The translations under genes and the position numbers were made by a program. The notes under the pieces are model-generated. The model saw only the letters and a program-made list of their open reading frames with translations. It was not told the DNA's origin and ran no database searches. From the NCBI RefSeq assembly GCF_900100605.1, contig NZ_FNCN01000002.1, positions 260,091-324,090 of the forward strand: 64,000 nt of DNA, in the 5' to 3' direction. This DNA comes from Sinosporangium album. Its GTDB lineage: Bacteria; Actinomycetota; Actinomycetes; Streptosporangiales; Streptosporangiaceae. Position 1 is the stretch's first letter, and every line of letters begins with the position of its first letter. Below, piece after piece: positions 17,002 through 25,512 of the stretch.

Positions 17002-19021
17002 CCCGCTCCTCCCGATCCTCCAGGCAGCGGCGGAGGTGTTCCTCTCTCGTCCGGCGCTGGCGGGGGAGGAGCACGACAGGGACCGGTTCGTCTCGGACCG
17101 GCGCCAGATGATCCTGGATGCGGTGGCCACGCTCCCCGCGCTGCGCGACAGGATCCGGGAACGCCTGCATACACCCCGAAACCGGTCGGATGTGGAGGCC
17201 CTGGCCACGCTGATCCTCTCAACCGACGATGCCACCGTTCGTGCGGCCCTGCGGCTTGCCGAGCAACTCGACAGGGAGCGCCTCGCGCAGCACACTCTGC
17301 GCAAGCGGTACCAGAACAAGGTCCACGAGCTGCAGAGCAGGCTGGAGACGGCCAAAGGCCGCCACCAGCACGCCGCCGCGGCACTGGAGACCGCGCGCCA
17401 CGCGGTCACGGAGTTGGAAAAGCGGGTCGATGAGCTCGACACGCAGGTCTCGGCACTCCAGGACCGGCTCCGCGATCCGCGGGTCCTGGCCGCCAATCTG
17501 CTCGGACTGCTCCAGCAGCCGTCGCAGGAACACGACGAGGGTCCGGAGACAAGGGACCCGCGCAATCACGGCCAGCAGGACCGGCCCGCGCCTTTGGCCG
17601 CACTCGCCGCACATGCCGCCGGCATCGACCCCGAGCGTTTCCTCACCGCGCTTCAGACGCTCATCACGCCCAGGCCCACCCGGCCCCGGGTGACGGTCGT
17701 CCAGGAGCGGCGCCTGCGCGTTCACCCGCTGGGCGGTGCCAGTGAGATCGGTGGTTCCTGCCTGCTTGTCGAGGCGGGCGGGACCCGTCTTCTCGTCGAC
17801 GCGGGACTGCGGCCCGGAGACCCGGCACTCCCTCCGCGTGATATCGACGAGGCGCTGTCCGGACCGATACATGCCGTGGTGGTGACACACGCGCATACCG
17901 ATCACTGCGGATACGTCCCTGCGCTGGTCGACCGCTATCCGGAGTTACGCGTCATCGCCACGTCGGAGACCGCGCTGCTGATGCCGCAGATGTGGACAGA
18001 CTCGGCGAAGCTCATGGGCGAGCGGGAACGCCTCCACCGCCAGTGGGGTTCGTACGGCGAAGCGCTCTACCGGCGCGGCTCGGTCGAGGCCGCCGCGCGT
18101 CGGTGCGAGGAACTTCCCTACGGTGTGGAGTGCCTGATCGGCGATGTCACGGTGGAGCTGTTCCCCGCCGGCCACATTCTCGGCGCTGCCGGCGTGGTGG
18201 TCCGTGCGGGCAGTCAGCGGATCGTTGTGACGGGCGACATTTCGGGATTCCGTCAGGAGACCGTGGACGGCTACGCCATCCCGCGCTCGGCCCGAGAGGC
18301 CGATCTCCTCGTGATGGAGTCCACCTGCTGCGCCGAAGACCACGCCCCGAGGGAGACACGGGTCAACGACCTGGTCCGAGCGGTGGAGGAGGTCTACGCG
18401 GGCGGCGGGAGAGTGCTCATCCCGGCCTTCGCCCTGGGCCGTGCCCAGGAACTGGCCCTCATCATGCGTACGCACCTGCCGCACATCCCCGTGCTGGTCG
18501 ACGGCATGGCCGCCACGATCGCCTCGTCATTCGAGCGGATCACCGCACAGCACCCGTCACCTCTACGCATCTTCGGCGGAAACGTCAGTCGCGCTCAGGA
18601 CATGCGCAAGCCGATGCCGTTCACCTCCGGGGTGGTGATCACCACATCCGGCATGCTCACGGGAGGCCCGGTGATCCAGTGGGCGGCGGAAATCCTGCCG
18701 GAGCCGCACAGCGCTCTCTTCCTGTCGGGATACCAGGACGAGGAGTCGGCGGGCGCGAAACTCCTGCGCCTGGTCAAAGAGCAGGCATCCCACCTGACCG
18801 TGAACGATCACGGCATCGAACGGAACATCCCGCTTAACGCGCGCATCGACATGATGCGGCTGTCCGCTCACGCCGACAAACGAGGCCTGCTGGAGATCGC
18901 CGACGAGGTCGGCGCCCGCCAGGTCATGCTGGTCCACGGGCTCTCCCGTCGGCAGCGGGATTTCCACAAGATCCTTCAGATCCGCGGCCACGGCTTCGCG
19001 GCGACCGGCCCGTGGGCGTGA
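16994..19021 (+). CDS. Metallo-beta-lactamase/beta-CASP nuclease with N-terminal coiled coil
   Basis: 675 aa. Residues 1-230 are helical, with a heptad-rich coiled coil at about 75-165. The MBL core begins near 245 (LGGASEIGGSCLLVE). Motif 2 THAHTDH has its HxHxDH at 299-304. Motif 3 is in PAGHILGA and motif 4 in VVTGDISGF. The beta-CASP part has VMESTCC, VLIPAFALGRAQE and ITTSGMLTGGP, then SAHADKRGL and VMLVHG. All metal-binding motifs appear intact, so it should be an active CPSF-73/RNase J-like RNA (or DNA) nuclease. The coiled-coil N-terminus is unusual and may dock on the giant NTPase, with which it is translationally coupled. Confidence 0.88.
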   Translation: MTDPLLPILQAAAEVFLSRPALAGEEHDRDRFVSDRRQMILDAVATLPALRDRIRERLHTPRNRSDVEALATLILSTDDATVRAALRLAEQLDRERLAQHTLRKRYQNKVHELQSRLETAKGRHQHAAAALETARHAVTELEKRVDELDTQVSALQDRLRDPRVLAANLLGLLQQPSQEHDEGPETRDPRNHGQQDRPAPLAALAAHAAGIDPERFLTALQTLITPRPTRPRVTVVQERRLRVHPLGGASEIGGSCLLVEAGGTRLLVDAGLRPGDPALPPRDIDEALSGPIHAVVVTHAHTDHCGYVPALVDRYPELRVIATSETALLMPQMWTDSAKLMGERERLHRQWGSYGEALYRRGSVEAAARRCEELPYGVECLIGDVTVELFPAGHILGAAGVVVRAGSQRIVVTGDISGFRQETVDGYAIPRSAREADLLVMESTCCAEDHAPRETRVNDLVRAVEEVYAGGGRVLIPAFALGRAQELALIMRTHLPHIPVLVDGMAATIASSFERITAQHPSPLRIFGGNVSRAQDMRKPMPFTSGVVITTSGMLTGGPVIQWAAEILPEPHSALFLSGYQDEESAGAKLLRLVKEQASHLTVNDHGIERNIPLNARIDMMRLSAHADKRGLLEIADEVGARQVMLVHGLSRRQRDFHKILQIRGHGFAATGPWA

Positions 19022-19379
19022 CGAGTTCGCAGGTGGTGGCATCTCCTGCTCTGGGCCTGGGGGCAGCAGGAGTGCCGACGGGCGGCCGAGCCCGTGAAGG
19101 CAAATGGCGGCATCGGGAGAGTAAGGGTGTCAGCCATTGAAGGGGCACCTGTCGTCCAGACCTCGGGGGTTGGGGTCATGTGCCGGGTGGATCGGTTTGC
19201 GGGGGGTCGGGTTGCGCGTTCATCTGGTGGTCGCGGCGAAGCGGGCAGGGGTGCCGGTGCGGGGGGTGGTGTTCGAGGCGGCGCGGGAGGCGATCGGGCG
19301 GGCGTTTCCGGTGTCGGCCGAGAGTGACGGCGGGGGAGTAGCGGTCGGCGGCGGGGGATAGGGCGTTGTTGTCCTGGTC
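19022..19379. other. Gene-free stretch after the NTPase-nuclease operon
   Basis: About 360 bp without a supportable gene. Several short open frames exist on both strands, but none has a ribosome site, family resemblance or good codon pattern. The composition is G-rich on the plus strand, and no hairpin terminator stands out. Confidence 0.5.
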
Positions 19380-19755
19380 CAATGAGTCGGAGGGGCACGG
19401 GTTGCCGATGCTGTGCTCGGGCGGTGGCCGGGTGGCGGGGCCAGCCGGTACGGCTGTCGCTCACCGGAGGCCGCGACAGCCGTCTGCTCGCCGCGCTGCT
19501 GAACAAAGCCGGCATCCTCTTCGTGGCGGCGACCTCGGGGCACGACAACGACCCTGACGTGGTGCTCGCCGGGCGGGTCGCGGAGGCGCTCGGCGTCGAG
19601 CATCGCGGTCGGCGTGGCGCGGCTCTCGGAGTCGCGGATGGACGCCTTCTGGCACCTGTACACGGTGTCGGTGATGCTGTCGGACGCTTTTTCCACCCCC
19701 ACCGCGCCGGATCTTCCGCCTTTGCACGTCCCCACACCGGGTTCCGGCCGCTGAC
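19380..19755 (+). pseudogene. Remnant of an asparagine-synthase-like gene
   Basis: The frame around 19440-19605 reads VRLSLTGGRDSRLLAALL and TSGHDNDPDVVLAGRVAEALG. This is the PP-loop (SGGxDS) and following strand of asparagine-synthase C-terminal domains. It then shifts frame: the continuation SRMDAFWHLYTVSVMLSDAF lies in another frame and hits a stop near 19755. The N-terminal amidotransferase part and most of the synthase domain are missing. A degraded scrap, convergent with the S1-domain gene. Confidence 0.65.
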
Positions 19756-19775
19756 GGCCGGGCGGCGGCGCCCGG

Positions 19776-20300
19776 TCAGTGCCTCTGGCCGTTCACCTGG
19801 ACGAGGTCGAGTCTGACGCGTCGGTGGATGAGATTGATCTCGCGGATGCGGAACGTGAGGCTCCGGCCTTCGGCGGGCAGCCGTCCCATGGGGAAATGGG
19901 AGACGTGTATCAACCCCTCGACGCCTTCCGCCACCGCCACGAAGGCGCCGAACGGAACGACCCTCGTGACGGGCCCGGTCACGACATCGCCGAGACGGGT
20001 GCGCGCGATCTCCACCAACGGGTCGGCCTGCAGAGCTTTCAGCGACAGGGACAACCGTTCACGGTCGAGGTCGACGTCGAGGACCATGACGACGACTTCC
20101 TGGCCGACTTCGACGATTTCCGACCAGTCGTCGAAATGGCGCCATGTCAGCTCGGCCGCGTTCACCAGGCCGTCGGCGCCGCCGAGGTCCACGAACACGC
20201 CGAACCGCTCGATGGAGGTCACAACCCCTTGACGAACCTGTCCTGGTTCGAGGGTGCCCAGAAACTCAATGACTGTTTCGGACTTCCTTTTTTTAACCAT
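19776..20300 (-). CDS. Two-domain S1 RNA-binding protein, truncated RpsA paralogue
   Basis: 174 aa from ATG 20300 (MVKKRKSETVIEFL); the frame extends further but without coding character. Residues about 17-85 and 100-165 are two S1 OB-folds. The first, GQVRQGVVTSIERFGVFVDLGG, and the linker VDLDRERLSLSLKALQADP closely resemble the third and fourth S1 repeats of ribosomal protein S1. It thus looks like an excised middle of rpsA rather than the ribosomal protein, which has four or more repeats. Probably binds RNA; no Shine-Dalgarno is obvious. Confidence 0.8.
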   Translation of the reverse strand: MVKKRKSETVIEFLGTLEPGQVRQGVVTSIERFGVFVDLGGADGLVNAAELTWRHFDDWSEIVEVGQEVVVMVLDVDLDRERLSLSLKALQADPLVEIARTRLGDVVTGPVTRVVPFGAFVAVAEGVEGLIHVSHFPMGRLPAEGRSLTFRIREINLIHRRVRLDLVQVNGQRH

Positions 20301-20742
20301 CGTGCGCTTGACATTAGATGGTGGTTTCCCGTTGGGCAAGACGTCCGCGGGGTTTTCGGCGCAGGCTCCGGCGCCCGGTGGCCGACACCCCGCAACACCG
20401 CCGGGCATGCCTTCTGGGCTGCGGCGATTCGGTGTTCCTACGGCCGAACCCCCAGGCAGGGGAGGGGTTCGGTGGCTCTCGCCTGCGGTTATGTCGGGGA
20501 ATTCCAGATGAACGCCGGCAGCCCTCGTTCTTGAGGTGGAGGGCCACTTCCGCAGTCCAGGGAATTGTTTCTCGTTATCCGGCCGGAGACCGTGCGGGGT
20601 TGCCGCTAGGCTGCGGGCCATCAGTGTCGGCATGGGGCCGGTGCAGGTGGAACGTGCCGATTCGTAGAAAGGCCGTGGAAAGGCCGTCGGACAAGCCTGC
20701 CGGGTGTCCCGGGCCGGAATAGAGAAAAGGATGGGAGCCCCC
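20301..20742. other. Divergent intergenic region between S1-like and lipoprotein genes
   Basis: About 440 bp. I see no gene. It should hold the outward promoters of the S1-like gene and of the lipoprotein gene; an AT-richer patch lies at 20285-20320 next to the S1-like start. Confidence 0.4.
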
Positions 20743-21207
20743 GTGAGAGGTCTGCGCTCGGCCGTGGTCGCTGTGGTCGCCGTGGGTGCGGTGTTCGGCT
20801 TGGTGGCCTGTGGAGCCGACTCGCTCGACGGCGCCGCCGTCGTGGAGGGGTTCTCCAAGAAGGGGCTGCCGGCCACGGCGACGGTCACCTTCACGGCTGA
20901 GACCGACCCCGAGAAGCTGCTGGGGCAGTCCGGTGGTTACGAGAGCAAGGTGGCTTTCGCGGATGAGCGCGCTGCGCGGAAGGCGCTCGGGTCGAAGCAG
21001 GGTGACGTGGTGGCGGGGGGACATGTGGAGGTCTTCCCCAACGAGGACGCCGCGGGTGCCCGTCTCGACCGGCTCTTGAAGGTGGCCAAGATAACGGGCA
21101 AGGAATACGTGTTCTCGTGGGGCACCGTTGTCGTCCGTCTTTCGCCGGAGCTGACGTCGGAGCAGGCGGACAAGTACATCGCGACCCTCAAGCAGATCGT
21201 GGGATAG
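20743..21207 (+). CDS. Small secreted lipoprotein of unknown function
   Basis: 154 aa. The N-terminus VRGLRSAVVAVVAVGAVFGLVACGAD has a positively charged start, a hydrophobic core and the lipobox LVAC, so Cys is predicted to be lipid-modified after cleavage and the protein anchored outside the membrane. The rest is an alpha/beta domain with no motif I recognise. The GTG at 20743 is favoured by GGGAG 5 nt upstream; ATG 20731 is an alternative. It stands alone between regulatory regions. Confidence 0.75.
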   Translation: MRGLRSAVVAVVAVGAVFGLVACGADSLDGAAVVEGFSKKGLPATATVTFTAETDPEKLLGQSGGYESKVAFADERAARKALGSKQGDVVAGGHVEVFPNEDAAGARLDRLLKVAKITGKEYVFSWGTVVVRLSPELTSEQADKYIATLKQIVG

Positions 21208-21397
21208 GGGGTCACCCAAGGGATAACTGCGATGTGTGTGATACACCGTGATTTGACACCCCAAAACACACATCAAGGGCATGAACTTCCAGCTCTATAA
21301 CCGACGTATCCCGATTCAATAGATTTCTCTTGAGTCAAGGGAAGCGCTGTGATAATCCCGTCTGGGAAGCCGACCTGCGGCTTCTTCAGAGGGAGGC

Positions 21398-22618
21398 GTG
21401 TTGAGCCGGTGGTCGCTCGCCCCGTCATGGCTCGCGAGTGACCCCGCCGTGGGGTCCGGCGGCGTCGTGGCCGCAACCGAGCTGCGCATGGTGCGCATGC
21501 TCGCGTTCGTGCGGGCCGGAACGGCGGGTTTCGTCTATGTCCCGTTGATCAGTTGGAACAGGCTGGCGCTCCCCTGGCTCGCCCTCGCGGTGGCGATCGC
21601 CGCCAGCCTGCACTCGGCGTGGTTCGTCTGGTGGTCGCGGCGGGTGAAGACCCCGAGCGACCCGGTGCTCGTCTGGAGCGACGTGGCCGTGGCCGTCGTG
21701 TTCATGCTGGTCGGTTCGCGCGCCGCCCCCGACCTCGCGAGGAATCTGCTCATGACGCCGCTGGTGCCGTACAGCCTGGTGACGTCGGCGGTGCTGGGAT
21801 TCAGCGCGCGGCGCAGCATGGCGCCGGTCCTCGCGGTCGCGGGTCTGATGGCAACCTGGGTCATCTCGCTGTATCCGGACTACGGGCAGAAGCTTGGTTC
21901 TGACCTGCTGGGATTTGTCATGTGGTATCTCGTGGCGTTTCTCATCGGCCGCGAAATGCTGAACCTCGCGCGCCAGGCCGACATCGCCACCGCCCGCGCC
22001 GAACGCAGCCAGAAAATGCTGGCGGAACGTGCCATCCACAACAAGCTCCTGCCCATCATCGAACGTGTCGCCCAAGGGGGCGAGCTCGGTGAGAACGTCT
22101 CCAAAGCTGCACGCAAGGCGGCGATCCTGGGCAGGGCGTTCCTCGGCGACCGCAGGCACGGACCGCCGCCCACGTTCGAGGCCACGCTGAAGGACGCCGT
22201 GGAGGGCGTCGCCGCGCTCGGCCTCACCGTCAGGACACGCTTTCTCCTCGCCGCCGATCCGCCGCCGGAGATCGCCGAGGTGTTCGCCACAGCGGTCGGC
22301 GAGGCCCTCAACAACGCCCGCCGCCACGCCGGCCCGGCCGTCCTCGTGGAGGTCCAGGCCGACTCCGGCCCCGACTGGCTGGACATCACCGTCATCGACG
22401 ACGGGTACGGCTTCGACCCCGAGCAAGTCGCGCCCGGGCTCGGGTTCACCGGCGTCTACGCGGAGGTGCGCGCCCTCGGCGGTGAATGCTTCATCACCGC
22501 GTCCCCCGGCGAGGGCACCTCGGTGACTCTGCACTGGGAGCCCCGGCCTGTCCGTGACATCGGCGGCATCGGCGGCATCGGGGACGGCGCGGCGGGCGCG
22601 GCGGGTGCGGACACGTGA
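21398..22618 (+). CDS. Membrane sensor histidine kinase
   Basis: 406 aa. About five hydrophobic segments fill residues 30-190. A short dimerisation helix follows with the candidate phospho-acceptor His in ERAIHNKLLPIIE, then a HATPase_c domain: N-box EALNNARRHA, G1 box DDGYGFDP, G2 box GEGTSVTLHW. The C-terminus is a low-complexity GGIGG/GAAGAAG tail. The start is GTG 21398 or the next codon TTG 21401, close behind GAGGGAGG. Its stop overlaps the response regulator start (GTGA), so the two form a coupled two-component operon. The stimulus is unknown. Confidence 0.85.
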   Translation: MLSRWSLAPSWLASDPAVGSGGVVAATELRMVRMLAFVRAGTAGFVYVPLISWNRLALPWLALAVAIAASLHSAWFVWWSRRVKTPSDPVLVWSDVAVAVVFMLVGSRAAPDLARNLLMTPLVPYSLVTSAVLGFSARRSMAPVLAVAGLMATWVISLYPDYGQKLGSDLLGFVMWYLVAFLIGREMLNLARQADIATARAERSQKMLAERAIHNKLLPIIERVAQGGELGENVSKAARKAAILGRAFLGDRRHGPPPTFEATLKDAVEGVAALGLTVRTRFLLAADPPPEIAEVFATAVGEALNNARRHAGPAVLVEVQADSGPDWLDITVIDDGYGFDPEQVAPGLGFTGVYAEVRALGGECFITASPGEGTSVTLHWEPRPVRDIGGIGGIGDGAAGAAGADT

Positions 22619-23406
22619 ACGGCCGCATAGCCATCGTGGACGACCACCCCCTGGCCAGGGATTGGCTCATGCGCGAGCTCACCCGGGCCGGCCACACGAT
22701 CGCCGCCGTCGTCGCCAACGTGGAGCGGCTCGACCCGGGGCAGGAAGTCGACCTCGTCATCTGCGACCACTCCCTGCCCAACGGCAGGTCGGGCACGGCG
22801 GCGGTCGAATACCTCATCCGCCGCGAATACCGGGTGCTGTCGGCCTCCGGGGTCGCCAAGACCGAGGCGGTGCTCGACGCTGTCGGGGCGGGCGCCTGCG
22901 GGTTCATCAACAAGAACCAGGAGGTCGAGGACTACGCTCGCGCGGTCGCCGCCGTACTCGCCGACGGCTGCTATCTGTCGCCGCTGCTGGCGGGCTTCCT
23001 GCTGGCCGACGCCGGGCGAAGACCGCTCGACGCGGACGAGATCGGCCGGCCCGAGCGGCTGCTGCTCCGCACGATCGCGGACGGGAAGACCTCGGAGGAG
23101 GCCGTCGCCGCGCTCGGTCTCACCCGCGACGCCTACCTCGACAGGCTGCGGCTGATCTTCACGGCGGCCTGCCGGCGGCGGAGGAAGTACCGGCTGTCCC
23201 CCCGCGAGCTGCAGATCGTACGGCTGATCGCCCGCGATGACCTCAGCGCCCGCCGGATCGGGGAGGTACTCCACATCAGTACCGACACGGTCTCCGACCA
23301 CATGGAGTCGATCAAGCGGAAGTACGTCGCCCTCCATCCTGATTGTGACCTTCGCCCGCGCGCCATCGTCCTTAAGTGGGCAAGAGAGCTTGATATGTCG
23401 GACTAG
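22615..23406 (+). CDS. LuxR/NarL-type response regulator
   Basis: 263 aa. The receiver domain carries VDDHPLA acidic residues and the phosphorylatable Asp in VICDHSLPNG. The C-terminal LuxR helix-turn-helix reads LSPRELQIVRLIARDDLSAR with recognition helix ISTDTVSDHM. Between them is an extra ~60-residue helical segment with its own HTH-like look (GKTSEEAVAALGLTRDAYLDRL), making the protein longer than typical NarL. Translated from GTG 22615 overlapping the kinase stop; partner of that kinase. Confidence 0.88.
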   Translation: MNGRIAIVDDHPLARDWLMRELTRAGHTIAAVVANVERLDPGQEVDLVICDHSLPNGRSGTAAVEYLIRREYRVLSASGVAKTEAVLDAVGAGACGFINKNQEVEDYARAVAAVLADGCYLSPLLAGFLLADAGRRPLDADEIGRPERLLLRTIADGKTSEEAVAALGLTRDAYLDRLRLIFTAACRRRRKYRLSPRELQIVRLIARDDLSARRIGEVLHISTDTVSDHMESIKRKYVALHPDCDLRPRAIVLKWARELDMSD

Positions 23407-23562
23407 GCGCGTGAATTCTCCTACGTATGCTCGCATCACCCCCATTCCCCTGCCTTCCCCACAATTGGGGATAGCGCACTCCGGGAGGCTCCACGACAAT
23501 CCTGCGGCGTGCCGTCGCCGCTGCCGCGGCCAACCGGGTGGCGATGCCGTAAGAATGGATTG

Positions 23563-25410
23563 GTGAACGCAGACCAGCCCATGCCGCCTCCCTGGTGGGG
23601 GCACCTTCTCGCCGCCTTCGACCAGCCGGGCGCGCTGATGGTGGAAGACCTCGCCAAGGAACTCGGCATCGACGCCGAGAGCGTGGAGGGCGAGCTGGCC
23701 GACAGCCCGCTGTTCCACGAGACCGAGGACGGATGGGTCCACCTGCGCCATCTCGCCGAGGGTGCGGTCCTCACCCACCAGGTCACGGCGCGGGAGATCG
23801 CGGAGAACAGGCTCGACGGGGCCGACGACCTCTCGCTGTGGCTGCGCTTCGCGGTGGGGAGCGGCTGGCCGCTCGCCGTCGGCGGCATGCTCACGGCCGA
23901 CGTCCGGGGCGGCCTGCGCGGCCCGGACGGCTGGCTGTCGGGCTTCTCCGACGGCGACGTCCTCGGGCTCAGGCTCTCCCACGGGCTCTTCGAGGTGGCG
24001 CCGCTGCGCCCCGGCGGCGCGACGGCCCGCCCCGGCGCGATGGCGAGGGTCGTCGAGGAGAGCGTGGGCCAGGCGATGCTGGCCGTCGCCGTCTACGCCC
24101 ACTTCCGCGACACCGACCCCGGCGTGCGGCCCGTCGCGCCGCTCGACGGCGTGATCGCCGACATCCTGCACAACTACCCCGGCACGTTCGACCTCCCGCA
24201 CCCGCCGCTGACGGAGCTCCTCCCCGAAGGCGGGCTCGTGCTCGGAGACGGGCACGCGCACATGCGCGGAGCCCCCGAACGCGCCGCCGACGTGCAGGGC
24301 CTGAGCGAGGACGACGTCATCAGGCTCGTCAAAGTGCGCCACGCCCTGTCCATCCTCTCTCCCGACAGCGACCTCACGGGCACCCTGCGCCACATCGCGG
24401 TCTCCGACGCCGTGATCGGCCACCTCGCCGACGACGTCGCACGCCGCCCGCTCCCCGCCGACATGCTCGCAGCCCTTCTCCGGGCCGCGGCTGACGCCCG
24501 ACAGGAGGCCGCCGTCGCCTTCCTCGCCGCACGGCAGGCCGGTGAGCCCACCGAGGCCGCCACGCTCGTCGAGCATGTGCTCGAACTCGCCCCCGGGCTC
24601 GCCTCCGCCCTGCGCGACGCGGGGTTCTACGCCGCCTGCCGGGGCGACTACGCCAAGGCCGACGATCTGCTGCGGCGCGGCGGCGTGCAGTCCGACGAGG
24701 GGCTGAGGCCCGCCCTGCGTCCCCTGCTGAGCGCCCCCGCCGGGCAGACATCCCGCAACCAGCCCTGCCCGTGCGGCTCGGGCCGCAAATACAAGGCGTG
24801 CCACCAGGCCGCCGAGGCGCACGGCCTGCCGCGGCGGGCACCGCTGCTCCACCTGCTCATCCTCGAGTACGGCTCCGCGCCCGCCAACCGGGCCGCCGTC
24901 GAGGCCGCCGTGGCGCCGGGTCCCGCCGCCTCGGCGACCTTCCTCGCCGAGACGGCCGTGTTCGAGTACGGCATGGCCGCCGACTTCCTGGCCGAATACC
25001 GCGGACTGCTGAAGGCCGACGAGGCCGCGCTGGTGGAGTCGTGGCTGCCGGAGCCGCTGCGCCTGTGGGAGGTGGCCGAGGTCGACCAGGCCCACGGCAC
25101 GGTGCTGCTGCGGGCCCTTCTCGGCGCCCCGCCCGCCCCGGGCGCCTCGCCGGACGGCGCGCCCGCCGGCGGCGGGGGGCCGGTGCGGCTGAGGAAGCGC
25201 GGACTGGCTCATGCCGTACGGGCCGGGGACCTCCTGCTCGCCCGGGTGCTCGCGGACGGCGACGGGCCGAGGCTGCTGGTCGACCCGCCGGTCCTGCGCG
25301 ACCTGCCCGGGCTCCCGCCGTTCACCGACCCCGTCGACCCGCCCGCGGTGGCCGCCTTCCTCAGCCGGGCGGCGAACCCGCAGCCGCTCGAACCGGGGCT
25401 GTTCCTGTAG
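23563..25410 (+). CDS. SEC-C motif protein of unknown function
   Basis: 615 aa. The one clear motif is a zinc-binding SEC-C segment RNQPCPCGSGRKYKACH near residue 400 (CxCx8CH), the same finger found at the end of SecA and in many stand-alone actinobacterial proteins. An N-terminal winged-helix-like stretch (MVEDLAKELGIDAESVEGEL) and helical repeats surround it. GTG 23563 is chosen because TAAGAAT sits 6-8 nt ahead, fitting a leaderless transcript. Function not known; the SEC-C finger suggests binding to the translation or secretion machinery. Confidence 0.72.
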   Translation: MNADQPMPPPWWGHLLAAFDQPGALMVEDLAKELGIDAESVEGELADSPLFHETEDGWVHLRHLAEGAVLTHQVTAREIAENRLDGADDLSLWLRFAVGSGWPLAVGGMLTADVRGGLRGPDGWLSGFSDGDVLGLRLSHGLFEVAPLRPGGATARPGAMARVVEESVGQAMLAVAVYAHFRDTDPGVRPVAPLDGVIADILHNYPGTFDLPHPPLTELLPEGGLVLGDGHAHMRGAPERAADVQGLSEDDVIRLVKVRHALSILSPDSDLTGTLRHIAVSDAVIGHLADDVARRPLPADMLAALLRAAADARQEAAVAFLAARQAGEPTEAATLVEHVLELAPGLASALRDAGFYAACRGDYAKADDLLRRGGVQSDEGLRPALRPLLSAPAGQTSRNQPCPCGSGRKYKACHQAAEAHGLPRRAPLLHLLILEYGSAPANRAAVEAAVAPGPAASATFLAETAVFEYGMAADFLAEYRGLLKADEAALVESWLPEPLRLWEVAEVDQAHGTVLLRALLGAPPAPGASPDGAPAGGGGPVRLRKRGLAHAVRAGDLLLARVLADGDGPRLLVDPPVLRDLPGLPPFTDPVDPPAVAAFLSRAANPQPLEPGLFL

Positions 25411-25434
25411 GCGCCCGGCCGGCGTGCCGGGCGC
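25411..25434 (+). terminator. Hairpin terminator after SEC-C gene
   Basis: Directly after the stop: gcgcccggc (25411-25419), a 6-nt loop and the exact complement at 25426-25434. Confidence 0.75.
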
Positions 25435-25512
25435 CGCGGGGAGTGTGAGCCATGATCTATATGCCGATCCGCTATAGCGCTCCGTGACCGGGCCGGTTCG
25501 CTTTAGGCTTCC

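Noticed and set aside
19094-19361. Short Gly-rich frames after the nuclease gene
   Set aside because: Low complexity, no ribosome site and no similarity recognised.
19380-19755. Functional lasso-peptide cyclase gene
   Set aside because: Frameshifted and truncated, with no precursor or protease partner genes nearby.
21231-21274. 9-bp inverted repeat gatgtgtgt/acacacatc after the lipoprotein gene as a terminator
   Set aside because: Stem is short and AT/GT-rich with a 26-nt loop and no T-tract; not convincing.
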